Assembly: GCA_000711775.1 (NCBI GenBank)
Contig: ARYC01000132.1
Location: 62,001-126,000, forward strand
DNA length: 64,000 nt
Direction: 5' to 3'
From: Oxytricha trifallax
Lineage: Eukaryota; Ciliophora; Spirotrichea; Sporadotrichida; Oxytrichidae
Shown in pieces: positions 34,408-43,880 of this stretch (positions are counted from its first letter, which is position 1; each line of letters starts with the position of its first letter). The notes below the pieces were generated by a model, which searched no databases, was not told the origin of the DNA, and was given only the letters and a program-made list of their open reading frames with translations. Both the position numbers and the translations under genes were made by a program.

Positions 34408-34575
34408 CGTACTTAATTACGAGCAACTCCTAAAATGCTAGTACTTAATTAGGAGCATTAATTAAAGCTAGTACTTAATTAGGAGCACCCTAATTTTAAT
34501 CATAAAATCACAAAATACCTCCTAAAGCTGTACGTACTTAATTAGGTGCACTTCCTAAATCGGTACGTACTATAA
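34408..34575 (+). repeat. Iterated 17-bp motif between divergent TBE genes
   Basis: GTACTTAATTAGGAGCA or a close variant occurs at about 34408, 34441, 34471 and 34534, with a partial copy (GTACGTACTA) near 34563. Spacings are 33, 30 and 63 bp. It sits between the 5' ends of the divergent 22-kDa and 57-kDa genes, so a promoter or protein-binding role is plausible (inference). Confidence 0.75.
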
Positions 34576-34762
34576 TCAACTTATCATTGAAAGTAAAAAT
34601 TGTTACTTCCTCACCCATATGTAGGAACTGGATCGTCTCTTAACACTCATAATTCTTCTCTCATACTCTAAGAACTTCCCTTGAAACTTGTTGGCTTGCA
34701 AAGCTCTCATATAAGCTCTCAGTTATAGAGGCAGTTTTATAATTTTAAATTCAAATTTAAAT

Positions 34763-36211
34763 ATGAGCGCTAACATTTTAAGAAAAACAACAGCACTTCC
34801 ATCAAACTAAATGAGACTTACCTTTGCCAGCAATAAAAAGTGTGATAGCTGCGAGATGAACTCTCATTAAGAACTACCAGAGCTATCACTTGAGGTCTCT
34901 GTTATTAAAATAGAAATTAATAATAGAAAATAAATGGCAAACAAGTGTGTGGGAGACAGAGAGGAGGAGAAAGGTATTAATGAAATTCCTATACAAACTG
35001 AAGAAATAGAAGTATACTTTTGTGAGCTGTGTGAGAGAGATTTTGCTCATAAATCTAGCTGGTACAGGCATATGAAGGTTCATAAGGAAGCTAAGCCTAC
35101 TGTATACTTAAAGCATGACAAAGTTGATGGAAAGTATGATTGCTTTGAGTGCCATAAGCAGTACTCTCACACAAGAGACTTAAAGAAGCATCTTTTAAAA
35201 GCCCACAAGAAAGAAATAGAAGTTGAAGATTAAGACACTCAACTGAAGTTGCTCAACAAAAGAAAAGCAAGGGAACCTCTTTAAGCTGCTGAGCTTTAAC
35301 AAGCAAGCGAATCAGAGTATGTGAGGATTGCACGCAACCTCTTAGCATCAGAGGTCACTAAAATCATGATTAAGATATAATACAAGAAAATTCCAGTACT
35401 AGCATAGATTGATTTAGATACTTCTCTCTAAAGCTACCTAATTCTGGAGGACTCCTATGACAAGAAAGTTATTAAGGATCATCAGTATGCTTACAAGGTA
35501 TATCCTTTCAACTATCTCCTTAGTGATGATAAATATTAAATGGAGTTTACTAATGAGTATTAAGTACTCACTCAGGCCAAGTTTAAAGAATGCAAATACT
35601 TAATAAAGCTAGATGCTGTTCTCCTAGCCAAAGATCATGTGGCTTTCAGACTACCAATCTTTGAGATGACACTCAGAGATTTCATAACTGATCAAAGAAA
35701 TCATAGATAGCTTGCATTAATATCAACCTAAGCTATACAAGGTATCAAAGAGCTTCATAAGTTAGGCTTTGTTCACAGAGATCTCAAGCCTGAGAATATA
35801 ATGTTGAACTTTTCACCAGTAACAGTAACAATTATTGATTTCAACAGAGCCTTAAGAGTGGAAGTATCAAGACTTAGAAGTGTAATGGGAACTCCAGGTT
35901 ATTATCCAGAAAGAGAAGACTGGAGAGATGGAGGTTTACAGTGGGATGTGTGGGCTTTAACAGCAATAATAATAGAGTGCGATATGCCTCGCAACGATTA
36001 CTACTCTACAAGGTGCGAGAAGGATGCAAGGCAAAGAATAAAGCAATTTATTGAAAAAACAAGAGTGTCTCAATCAATGAAGCAAATGGCAGAGTCAATA
36101 ATAATAAAACCAAACTCAAGATCAGACATATCAATATAGTAGATAGAGTTGTGGTTAAGTAAGATAAACTTCAGACCACTCCCACATGATCCAAAAGTGC
36201 ATTTTGAGTGA
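34763..36211 (+). CDS. TBE 57-kDa zinc-finger and kinase-like protein
   Basis: An unbroken 483-codon frame from ATG 34763-34765 to TGA 36209-36211. Two C2H2 zinc fingers lie near residues 87-140: CELCERDFAHKSSWYRHMKVH-type with two Cys and two His, and CFECHKQYSHTRDLKKHLLK then AH. A protein-kinase-like domain follows: a possible N-lobe Lys in YAYKVYPF, the catalytic loop FVHRDLKPENIML, and DFNRA where DFG is expected. A Gly-Thr-Pro-Gly-Tyr stretch follows, then WDVWALTAIIIE, typical of the kinase F helix. The size and domain order match the third gene of Oxytricha TBEs. It is intact here, unlike its two neighbours. Its role in transposition or host regulation is not established. Confidence 0.93.
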
Positions 36212-36252
36212 TTAAATTAAATACATTTACTATAAATTTCACATTAAAACCT

Positions 36253-36330
36253 ATTAATAACCCCAACCCCTAACAAATTCCCTACAAATCAAAGCACTTA
36301 TAAACCTCATTAAGGGGTTTTGGGGTTTTG
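36253..36330 (-). repeat. TBE right terminal inverted repeat (78 bp)
   Basis: Inverted copy of 32258-32335 with the telomeric C4A4 block at the outer end. It is followed by the ATT target duplication. Confidence 0.97.
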
Positions 36331-36333
36331 ATT

Positions 36334-36891
36334 AATCAAAAGAATCTAGTGAATAGAAGGTGCTCATTTAGTAGATTTTTTAATATTTAAGTAAAGGCAT
36401 TTAATAATAAACAATTAAGAATGCTTATAATTATTATTTAGAAATATTATTCATATTGACGAGCTAAGTCGAAATTTAATTTTTAGATTTAGTTAGTATA
36501 AATAAATTATCTTTACTTTTTATCTATACTAACTTTATTATATTAATACCTAAATATATATTTTAAGATTAATATTTTTATCCATTAACCATGGTATAAT
36601 TATACATTTATCAATTTTAAATTGGTTACTTAATAGATTAGATCAATATGATTTTATATCTTAAAATTTATTATACTTTTTATTAAAACCATAGTTCATA
36701 ATTGATTACTAAAATTAATTTACTTAACTATTTTTAACATGCATAGCTATTTTTTTATGAATAATGAATAATAAAATCTAAATGTCACAATTTTTAATTA
36801 TTTAATCATTCTTTGAAAAATCAAAGTAATTTCTTTAATTGCTTCGCATCGAATAAAATATTTTAGAGACATCTGATTCTCTTTAACTTAC
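36334..36891. other. AT-rich region next to the TBE
   Basis: Very AT-rich, with no coding signal. It could be part of an IES that includes the TBE. Confidence 0.4.
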
Positions 36892-37056
36892 AATTTTTAG
36901 AATGCATTCGATAGATTTCTCAATATCGCCAGTGGGATCTGCCTGATTGAACTTGAAATAAAATACGGTTCCCTGCGAGCTTCTTTGCTTATCGCTTGTT
37001 ATTTCAAGGTTTTTATGTAAAAATTAAGGAACTTGTTCCTCTTGGTTATTGTTCAT
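36892..37056 (-). CDS. Orphan first exon
   Basis: ATG 37054-37056 begins MNNNQEEQVPQFLHKNLEIT and continues SSQGTVFYFKFNQADPTGDI to a good GTAAG donor after codon 55. The composition is clearly protein-like, but no following exon is found before the TBE. The exon points toward the casein-kinase-1 gene on the same strand, whose own 5' end is missing. It may be the first exon of that gene separated by an IES holding the TBE, or the start of an unrelated gene whose remaining segments lie elsewhere. Confidence 0.5.
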
Positions 37057-37079
37057 TACGAGACTTAATTAAATAGGTA

Positions 37080-38246
37080 TAAAAACTTAAATTAATAATA
37101 AATGCTAAATCAGAATATCTTAACTATTTATCTATCGGTGCTGATAATGCTTAATATTGAGTCACAAAATACACTCAAACTAAAAGTAGAAGCTTTCTAG
37201 AAATAGTATCAGACAAATTTGATTAAATTTGTTATCAAAGTATCGGAAAGTCTTAATTTTTAGTTTTGGTAGGAATCTCCTAATCGGATTGCCTTTCTAA
37301 TTTGGAACTTTGATAGCAATTTATGATTTAAATCTAAACTAAGTTGAAATTATTATTTTCACCCTTTTATGCTCCACCATCTTTCTATGACAGTTATAGG
37401 TTATGAATGAAAATTTTCATCATGGAAAATTATTTCTATTGTCTTTCGATTTTCAATCACAAATTATTAACTTAGGTTTCAATTTTTATTGGATTTAAAT
37501 GAGAGATAAGCTAGGCAACCTTGCTGAATTATTTTTTACAAACAATTTACATAATTCTTATAGTTATGCCACTTATCGGCTTATTTTAACACAGTCTGAG
37601 TGTGTTTGATAGACAGAAAAAAATATTTTTCACAAACTTAACTCAAACAATATCTTAAATTTAAATTCAGTGTGTAAGAAAATTCAGCTTTAAAACAGGT
37701 CTATTATTATATAAAGTTAGTACTATTGTGGGAGGGGGGATTGCCTCCCTCATAAAATGCTATATGCTCCCAAAGTGGAAGTTTCATGTCCCCTACATTA
37801 AAATATATAATTTTCATAAATTCCTAAAAGATTTTATCATTAAGTAAGATCAAATTATTTAAGTTTGAGCATCCAATATTCTTATAACTCATAATAAAAA
37901 AAGAATAATATTAAATGTTTATTAAAATTTTTATTTTTATATTGTTTTTAATATCTAGATGGAGATAAGTGATAATTATAATTGTTAAAAATTGTCTATT
38001 TAATTTAAGCTAATTATTATATGGTTATGCTAATTGAAATTGCGATTTATTTTTTTTAAATATATTTATAACAAAAAAAAGATAATTTTATTGTTAGAGA
38101 CAGGAAAATCCCCTGCTCTACTATTATTTAATTAATTTAACAATAAAGTGCTGATGTGAACTATTTAATTTAAGAATAATCAGTTAACGCACTAGTTTAG
38201 GAAATCTCTTAAAGAATTGAATGATATTCAATCTTTGTAATATCTT
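37080..38246. other. AT-rich intergenic region
   Basis: About 1.2 kb of AT-rich DNA. A short G-rich/C-rich hairpin (GGGAGG ... CCTCCC) occurs near 37730-37755. No gene is recognised. Confidence 0.45.
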
Positions 38247-39104
38247 TCAATTGTTTTCATCGTTTTCATCTATAAGGTCTGCTCCCAATGCTTTGACTCT
38301 GTCTTAACTCTGCTGTGGCTTGATATTCAGCCCTTTACTAGCAGCTTTGACAGTCCTGACGGACTTTATTTTTCTGACATTGAATACTGGCTCACCCACG
38401 ATCTTACTGACTTCTCTATTGTAATATAAAATTAAGGGAGTGTTATAAAAATTGAGAATAGTCTTACTTTACTTCACTTTGCAGTTCAGCAAGTCTTTTC
38501 TAGTTCTTCATAATCAGGTCATCGAGTTCCTTGTCGAAGTCATCCTGGGCTGATTCCTGAAGCTCCATGAAGTCTTCATTGACCATCATCATGTCATCTT
38601 TCTTTCTCATGAAAGCCCCTGCACTTGTTGATGGTCTGGCCATATTCATATTGTTTCTCATATTCTTCTGCTAGTCTAGCAGATCATCCTATTAATTAGA
38701 AATAAAATTAAGCTTATATACTTATGTATTTCTTTTGAAAAAGCAATAGTGAGATCTGGAGAGGTCATTAGTTTTAGATTCTAGTTCAGACACTTGGATG
38801 AGGAGCATACCGTTTCTCTTCTTCAAATTGTAGTTCTCATCGACTAATTACCTCACTTTTTCCTCGTAAGTTAATGATTTTAGTTATTCAAGCTCTTCTC
38901 TGAGATTGTATATAAGTATAGGCAACATGTAATTAATAAGAACTTTCTAAAATAATTTATTAATTTGAGATCTTTGTTCTCTTCTTCCAAAATGTACATA
39001 TTCTTGAGTTCCATCTTGAGTCTCTCGTTTTCCTTGTACACATGATCGAAATGCCTCTGTTGCAGTTTCAACTTATATTCCTCGTTATCACATATCAACT
39101 CTGC
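38247..39104 (-). CDS. Coiled-coil protein
   Basis: Several exons separated by short AT-rich gaps. The 5'-most readable exon (39104 downward) encodes NEEYKLKLQQRHFDHVYKEN and ERLKMELKNMYILEEENKDL. The next encodes YEEKVRQLVDENYNLKKRNG, then MARPSTSAGAFMRKKDD and ELDDLIMKNQKRLAELQSEV, then EPVFNVRKIKSVRTVKA, ending at TGA 38247-38249. Heptad-like Leu spacing and high Glu/Lys content indicate a coiled coil over most of the length. No ATG is visible at the 5' edge; a pyrimidine tract and AG there suggest an intron acceptor and another exon upstream. A structural or scaffold role is inferred; the family is not recognised. Confidence 0.6.
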
Positions 39105-39245
39105 ACATCATTTATTCAATATAAAACTAAGTCAATGAAATATTAATTTTAACATCCCATGAATCCTCAATTAGTGAGAATTATGATAAATTTAAATTTG
39201 AAATATAAACATTTACATAAGCGCAATAAATTATAACTTATTAAA

Positions 39246-41050
39246 ATGGAGTCATCAATCAATAACAAGAAGCTTGAAATTCTAGATTAGTCGAGCAGTG
39301 GAGATAATAACAGTTTCGATGAAAATGACAATAAATATACAGATCCAGAGGATGAGGATGTAAACATCTAGGAAGATTAGGAGGAGAGTAACGATGAGGA
39401 TTCTTAATAAATTGATACATCAACTGCATTGAGTAGTCAGCGCAAGCAGTATAAAGGTAACTTTTCTTCAACGAAAGATGATGAGTAATACGGTTGTCCC
39501 TATGGGGCATGTGGCAGGAAATTTGTGAGTGCAGACATACTAAAATAGCATATTGAACGTAGGCATGCTCCAATCATTTCCCCAAAGAAGCCTCAATAGT
39601 TAACCAGAGATCAGATTAATATGAATGTCGCTACACCTATCCAAAGAAAAGAACTGCAGGGTTAGCCATAGAAAAGATTTGAAGAAGATAAAATGAATCA
39701 GACTAAGTTTGGATTTTTCCAGGCTGCTCCTCGACCAGTAACTTCACATGGGAGACAAAACCCTCAAGTCTCTATATAATAAGCCAATATTTTAAAAGAG
39801 ATGATGGGTGGGAACAACTAAAATTTCTAGAGACGCCCTCAAACTGCGGCTACTACGACAAAGAAAGATGAATAGAGAATTAAGAAAAAGATAATGACTT
39901 TAGAAGCTATAGAGAGAAAGATTGAAGAAGATATTGAAGAATTTAATAATCGTAAGAAACCTAAAAATATTGAGAATGGAGTTAGAGTCACTAAAGCTTT
40001 GCTTCTAGATGCCTCCTAATGTGATGAACTAAGCTAAATTTAAGCAGTAATATAATGAAATTAATTAATCTATTTTAAAGGTTATTGTAAGAGATAAGAA
40101 CATTGAGATATTTGACGACAACAAGCAGGATGGATTTAAATTAGAAGACCTTGTAAACTGCGAGGCTATTTATGCAACTCACAACCTGATTAAGGATATA
40201 TTTGGTATCTGCTAAATATCAACTCTAGTTGAGCTTAATTTAAGTTTCAATTAAATCTCAGACATATAGTAAGATTGAAGTTCCCTTTTAATTATCATTT
40301 AGACCCTTGGAAGATTTAGTGTTACTCTAGAAATTATGGCTTAACAGAAATCACATCCTGGTTATTGACCCTATAAAATCTCTTACTAAGTTGCAAGTTT
40401 TGGGACTCTTTAATAACGAGATTTTTAACGATAAGAAAGCTCTGGATGTACTCTAGAGTTTACAGAACTTGCAGGAGTTATCTATCGATGGCAATCCAAT
40501 ATCGTCTTAAGTTAAATTCAAGTATGAGCTAACTATGAGATTGAAGAAACTGGAAATTCTGGATGATGATCCTATTAAAGAATTGGACAGAGATATTGCT
40601 GAGTAGTTCTTTATTCAAAACAAGTGTAAGTGACTATAGTAACATTGTATATTTTCTATATAGTGCCACTACCTGGTTCAGGAATTATAAAGAAGTATAC
40701 CATAACATCTGCTCCTCAGCAGGAAAATGTTGATCACTCCCAATCAGATGATAATGCTCTCAAGGAAAATCACATGCAATAATAAATTCCAGCATTAAAA
40801 GTAAAGAAGACAGTAAAGTTCTCAAAGCCAAGCATTGACGATGATGGAAACACTTGGTAGCATGATGAAATCAAAAAATTAGAAGCCAAATGTGCAGAGT
40901 ACAACAAATAATATGAATTGCAATTTATTATAAAATTTAAAGATTTAAAGGGTAAGCTTAAGAAATTAATTAATTAAATCACTAAGTATAAATTGACATA
41001 GAAACTGGTTCATTAAATATAGGCATTGGAATACAAGGAATATCGAGTAT
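39246..41050 (+). CDS. C2H2 zinc-finger and leucine-rich-repeat protein
   Basis: ATG 39246 opens an acidic N-terminus (SFDENDNKYTDPEDEDVN). One C2H2 finger follows (CPYGACGRKFVSADILKQHI, then ERRH). A basic linker and coiled-coil-like stretch (KIMTLEAIERKIEEDIEEFN) come next. Introns 40047-40080, 40269-40302 and 40626-40663 fit the frame. Leucine-rich repeats start after the first intron: ATHNLIKDIFGICQISTLVE then LNLSFNQIS, then LQKLWLNRNHILVIDPIKSL, LQVLGLFNNEIF and LQELSIDGNPIS. A C-terminal coiled coil follows (HDEIKKLEAKCAEYNKQYEL). The end is unclear: the frame stays open past 41050 into the 3' end of the opposite-strand gene, with TGA near 41202. LRR plus coiled coil suggests a cytoskeletal or ciliary role (inference). 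Confidence 0.7.
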
Positions 41051-41083
41051 GTTTTATTGCAAATCTTATTCCATTTCATCATT

Positions 41084-43711
41084 TTAAAAGTATTCATTTA
41101 AGTCTTCTACAATTGAATATTTCAAATAATAGTCATCAATTTCAGATTGAAAGCTTTTGTAGAGTACCAAGAATAGCCTGGCTTCGTTAATTGTTGATCT
41201 GAAAAACTTGTCAAAGTTTATATCGAAAAATGTCTTTGCGAGATTATAAGTACTGTTTATTCCAATAGAGTCATTCACTATGATGTCTCTTAGAGTGTAA
41301 ACGCAAGACAGATTCAAGCAAGAGAAAAGTTTGTTCAATTAATACCCTATAACTACTTTCTTATCAAGAACTATGTTTAGCATTTCTGCTAAATATTTGA
41401 GTGGAATGCCAAATGAAGGGTCATAAAGGTACATGTTGAAAAGTGGAGCATATTTTATGATCTTTGATGGTTGGACTACTGAATCAAAAAGTAATAAACC
41501 CTTTTCATTTACTACTGTAACTCTCAAGATTTCTCTTTCGTCAGCTTCGTTCACTGCCCAGTTATAAGCCAGAGCAACATATTAGGATTCATTTGGACTA
41601 TAGAAAGAAATAAAATTAAAATATGATCCCTTACTCTCCTTGAATTTCATTGTCTAATTTAAAGCAATCAGTAAATTAACCAGTAATCTCATCAGAATTT
41701 TTAATATCAGATGGATCCTAAATGGTAATTAAATCTTAATAATATATTACCTTATATCTAGCTTCCTTACTTCCATAAAGTGGGTTGTAAATGATTTTAA
41801 CTGGATAAATCTTTAACTCTCTTGTAAAAACTTTATACAACCTCATACAAGCTCTAGCATCCTCAATCTATAAAAATTAATTATAAATATTCTAAACTTA
41901 CTGGACTATGATTTATCGTTTTTTAAATCTTTTCATCTAGGTATTCTAACACTAAATCCCTAAGTTTTCGCTTTAAATTTTTCCTTTAAAACATTTTGAG
42001 AAGGGAAGTATCAACAGTCCTCAAGCAATCATGTCTTGTAAGTCTTAAATAAGAAAAGTCTTTGTTTAAATTATGCATTACTACAATCTTCCCCTTTAAC
42101 AGCTCTTTAAGTTCCCTATGCATTACTTTGAAGGGTTTTCTTTTTATTCCTGTGTGATCAACAATCCATTCTTCCTCTGCAACTGTACCTGCTGAGTATC
42201 TTATGACTTTAGGCTAAGAACTGTCTTTTTAATTTTACTCGTTAATATGCTCTTCGTCACTTGTCAATCGATCTTAAGAATCTAGTTATTCTTGTACCTA
42301 TTAGTTTTCAAGTTTTTCATTGTTATTCTTTTCATTATCACTGCAGTTGCTTTGCATGTCTTCTGGCTTTAGTTCAAAAACTCCGTTGATATTATCCTCA
42401 TTCATGTTATAATTAACTGGCTAAGGTTTCTTATACTGTGGATTACGTTCTCTTTCAAACCAATACTCATCTCTGTGTCTCACTTTATTCAATTATTCTT
42501 CCATCATCTCGAGTCTTGACTTCCTCTTCTTTTTCTAGACATCCTTTGTATTAAACTAGTAGCTTCTTTATTAAAATTGAGAAGTTTATGTCGAAAGAGT
42601 ATCCTGCTTATTATTTGAGAGTTTTTCCATTTTTTAAGGACTCTCTTAAGGTGTTGTGGAAGTTTGTGAAGCTTGATCCTACTCATTCCTTTTTAAGTCA
42701 ACTTGTTAAGGCATATTTTATTGAGTTTGATTTTCTTCTTAATTATCTGCGTTATCTTCCTCATTCATTTCTTCATCTTCATCAAAGTCCTCCTGCTGTC
42801 TCATGAGTTCTCTTTGGATTTATTCTTCCTCTTCTGAATCAACATCTAAGTTTTACAAATCATCTTCTTCGTATTCATGTTCTTGCTCATCATCGTTCTC
42901 TTAAGTATTATGATCTTGTACTACTTATTTTTAGACTTCATTCGATTCTTTTCCTTCTTCATTCTTCTGAACTTCATCATCCTCGAACTCCTCATCACAC
43001 TCATATATGCCATCAATACCTAGTGGTTTTCTTTTTCTAGGTTCTTAATAATTTGCAGATCCTGAATTCCCATTTTCTTTCATCGCTTCATACTTTTCCC
43101 GTCGTCTCTCTCGCTAATCTTCATCCACTATTTTTGTTTCTAGCCAATCTTCATGTCGTAAACAGAAGTCAGAATAATACAATACTTCCTCATTAAAGTT
43201 CACAACTGCAATTCTGGGGACTGTTCGGCCACCCCCATACTCCACGTCCATTGCTACTATATTTTCTGTACTAAATAAATGTTAAAAATTAAGTTATAAA
43301 GTATTTTTCTTACTTCAAATGTTCTTTGTTAGTAATGATCATTCTCAGAATCTAATCTTACTTGTTTGTCTCTTGTATTGTGTTGAAGCATATCTTCCTG
43401 TATATAATTCTAAAGTCAGGCCTGAAATTTTTGCTTAATGCATTATTCCAGTTCTTAAAGCCCTCACTTGGGCGTCTTGGCCCATCATACCCAGGGTTGC
43501 CTTATCTTTTCTTTGAAAAAGCATTGTTAAATTGATACTTCGGCCTGAATCCCCTATTGAACTCATTTTCAAAGGAGTTCATGAACTGCCTATTCCTGAA
43601 ACTTTTCCCTCTATTGTAATTCAATTGATTGTAATTTATGAGACCAAGCTTTCAATTATGGGAGTAGCCACCATCCCTGTTTCCATATCCTCTATAGTTA
43701 TTGTAGCTCAT
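41084..43711 (-). CDS. REX-type DEDDh exonuclease with acidic insertion and second degenerate exonuclease domain
   Basis: The N-terminus from ATG 43709-43711 is Arg/Gly/Asn-rich (MSYNNYRGYGNRDGGYSHN). Exonuclease motif I is VAMDVEYGGGRTVPRIAVVN (Asp and Glu). A very long acidic and Gln-rich insertion (about 42250-43020) precedes the rest of the domain: WIVDHTGIKRKPF, KIVVMHNLNKDFSYL (His and Asp), TVDTSLL and HSPIEDARACMRLYKVF (His, Asp). This is the RNase T/REX4-like DEDDh fold. A second copy of the fold follows (VALAYNWAVNEADEREILRV, VVIGYQLNKLFSCLNL, FFRSTINEARLFLVLY) in which the catalytic Asp/Glu/His positions are replaced. It ends at TGA 41084-41086. Expected role: RNA 3' processing or ribosome biogenesis. 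An in-frame TGA at 43652-43654 needs explaining. Confidence 0.78.
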
Positions 43712-43880
43712 TTTCTTTGAAAATAAAATATAACCAAGCAAAATGTAAGTGAAAGAGTATTTATGAAATATTAGAGCGTATCTTTCTACCATTCCCTTTA
43801 ATTTTGATTTCTGTCTCATTTACATTAAAATTGAAAAATATCACTAAAAACAAATCTTTAATTCTCTTTTAAAAAATAAG

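Larger units (their letters stand above)
32258..36330. mobile_element. Telomere-bearing element (TBE) transposon
   Basis: 4073 bp, bounded by exact 78-bp terminal inverted repeats that start CAAAACCCCAAAACCCC, the stichotrich telomeric repeat. A 3-bp duplication, ATT, flanks both ends (32255-32257 and 36331-36333). Inside are three genes in the arrangement known for Oxytricha TBEs: a DDE transposase (about 42 kDa), a 22-kDa-type gene on the opposite strand, and a 57-kDa zinc-finger/kinase gene. From the literature, TBEs are abundant in the germline, are removed from the somatic genome, and their transposases take part in genome rearrangement. In this copy the transposase and the 22-kDa gene carry frameshifts while the third gene is open. 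Confidence 0.97.

Noticed and set aside
37729..37755. Short GC-rich hairpin GGGAGG...CCTCCC
   Set aside because: Isolated, no repeats or gene context, and no second copy noticed; not enough to call an element.
42504..42806. ORFs on both strands (MSRIKLHKLPQ..., MSKEYPAYYLRV...)
   Set aside because: Shadow frames of the acidic/Gln-rich insertion of the exonuclease gene, whose true frame runs through TAA/TAG codons here.
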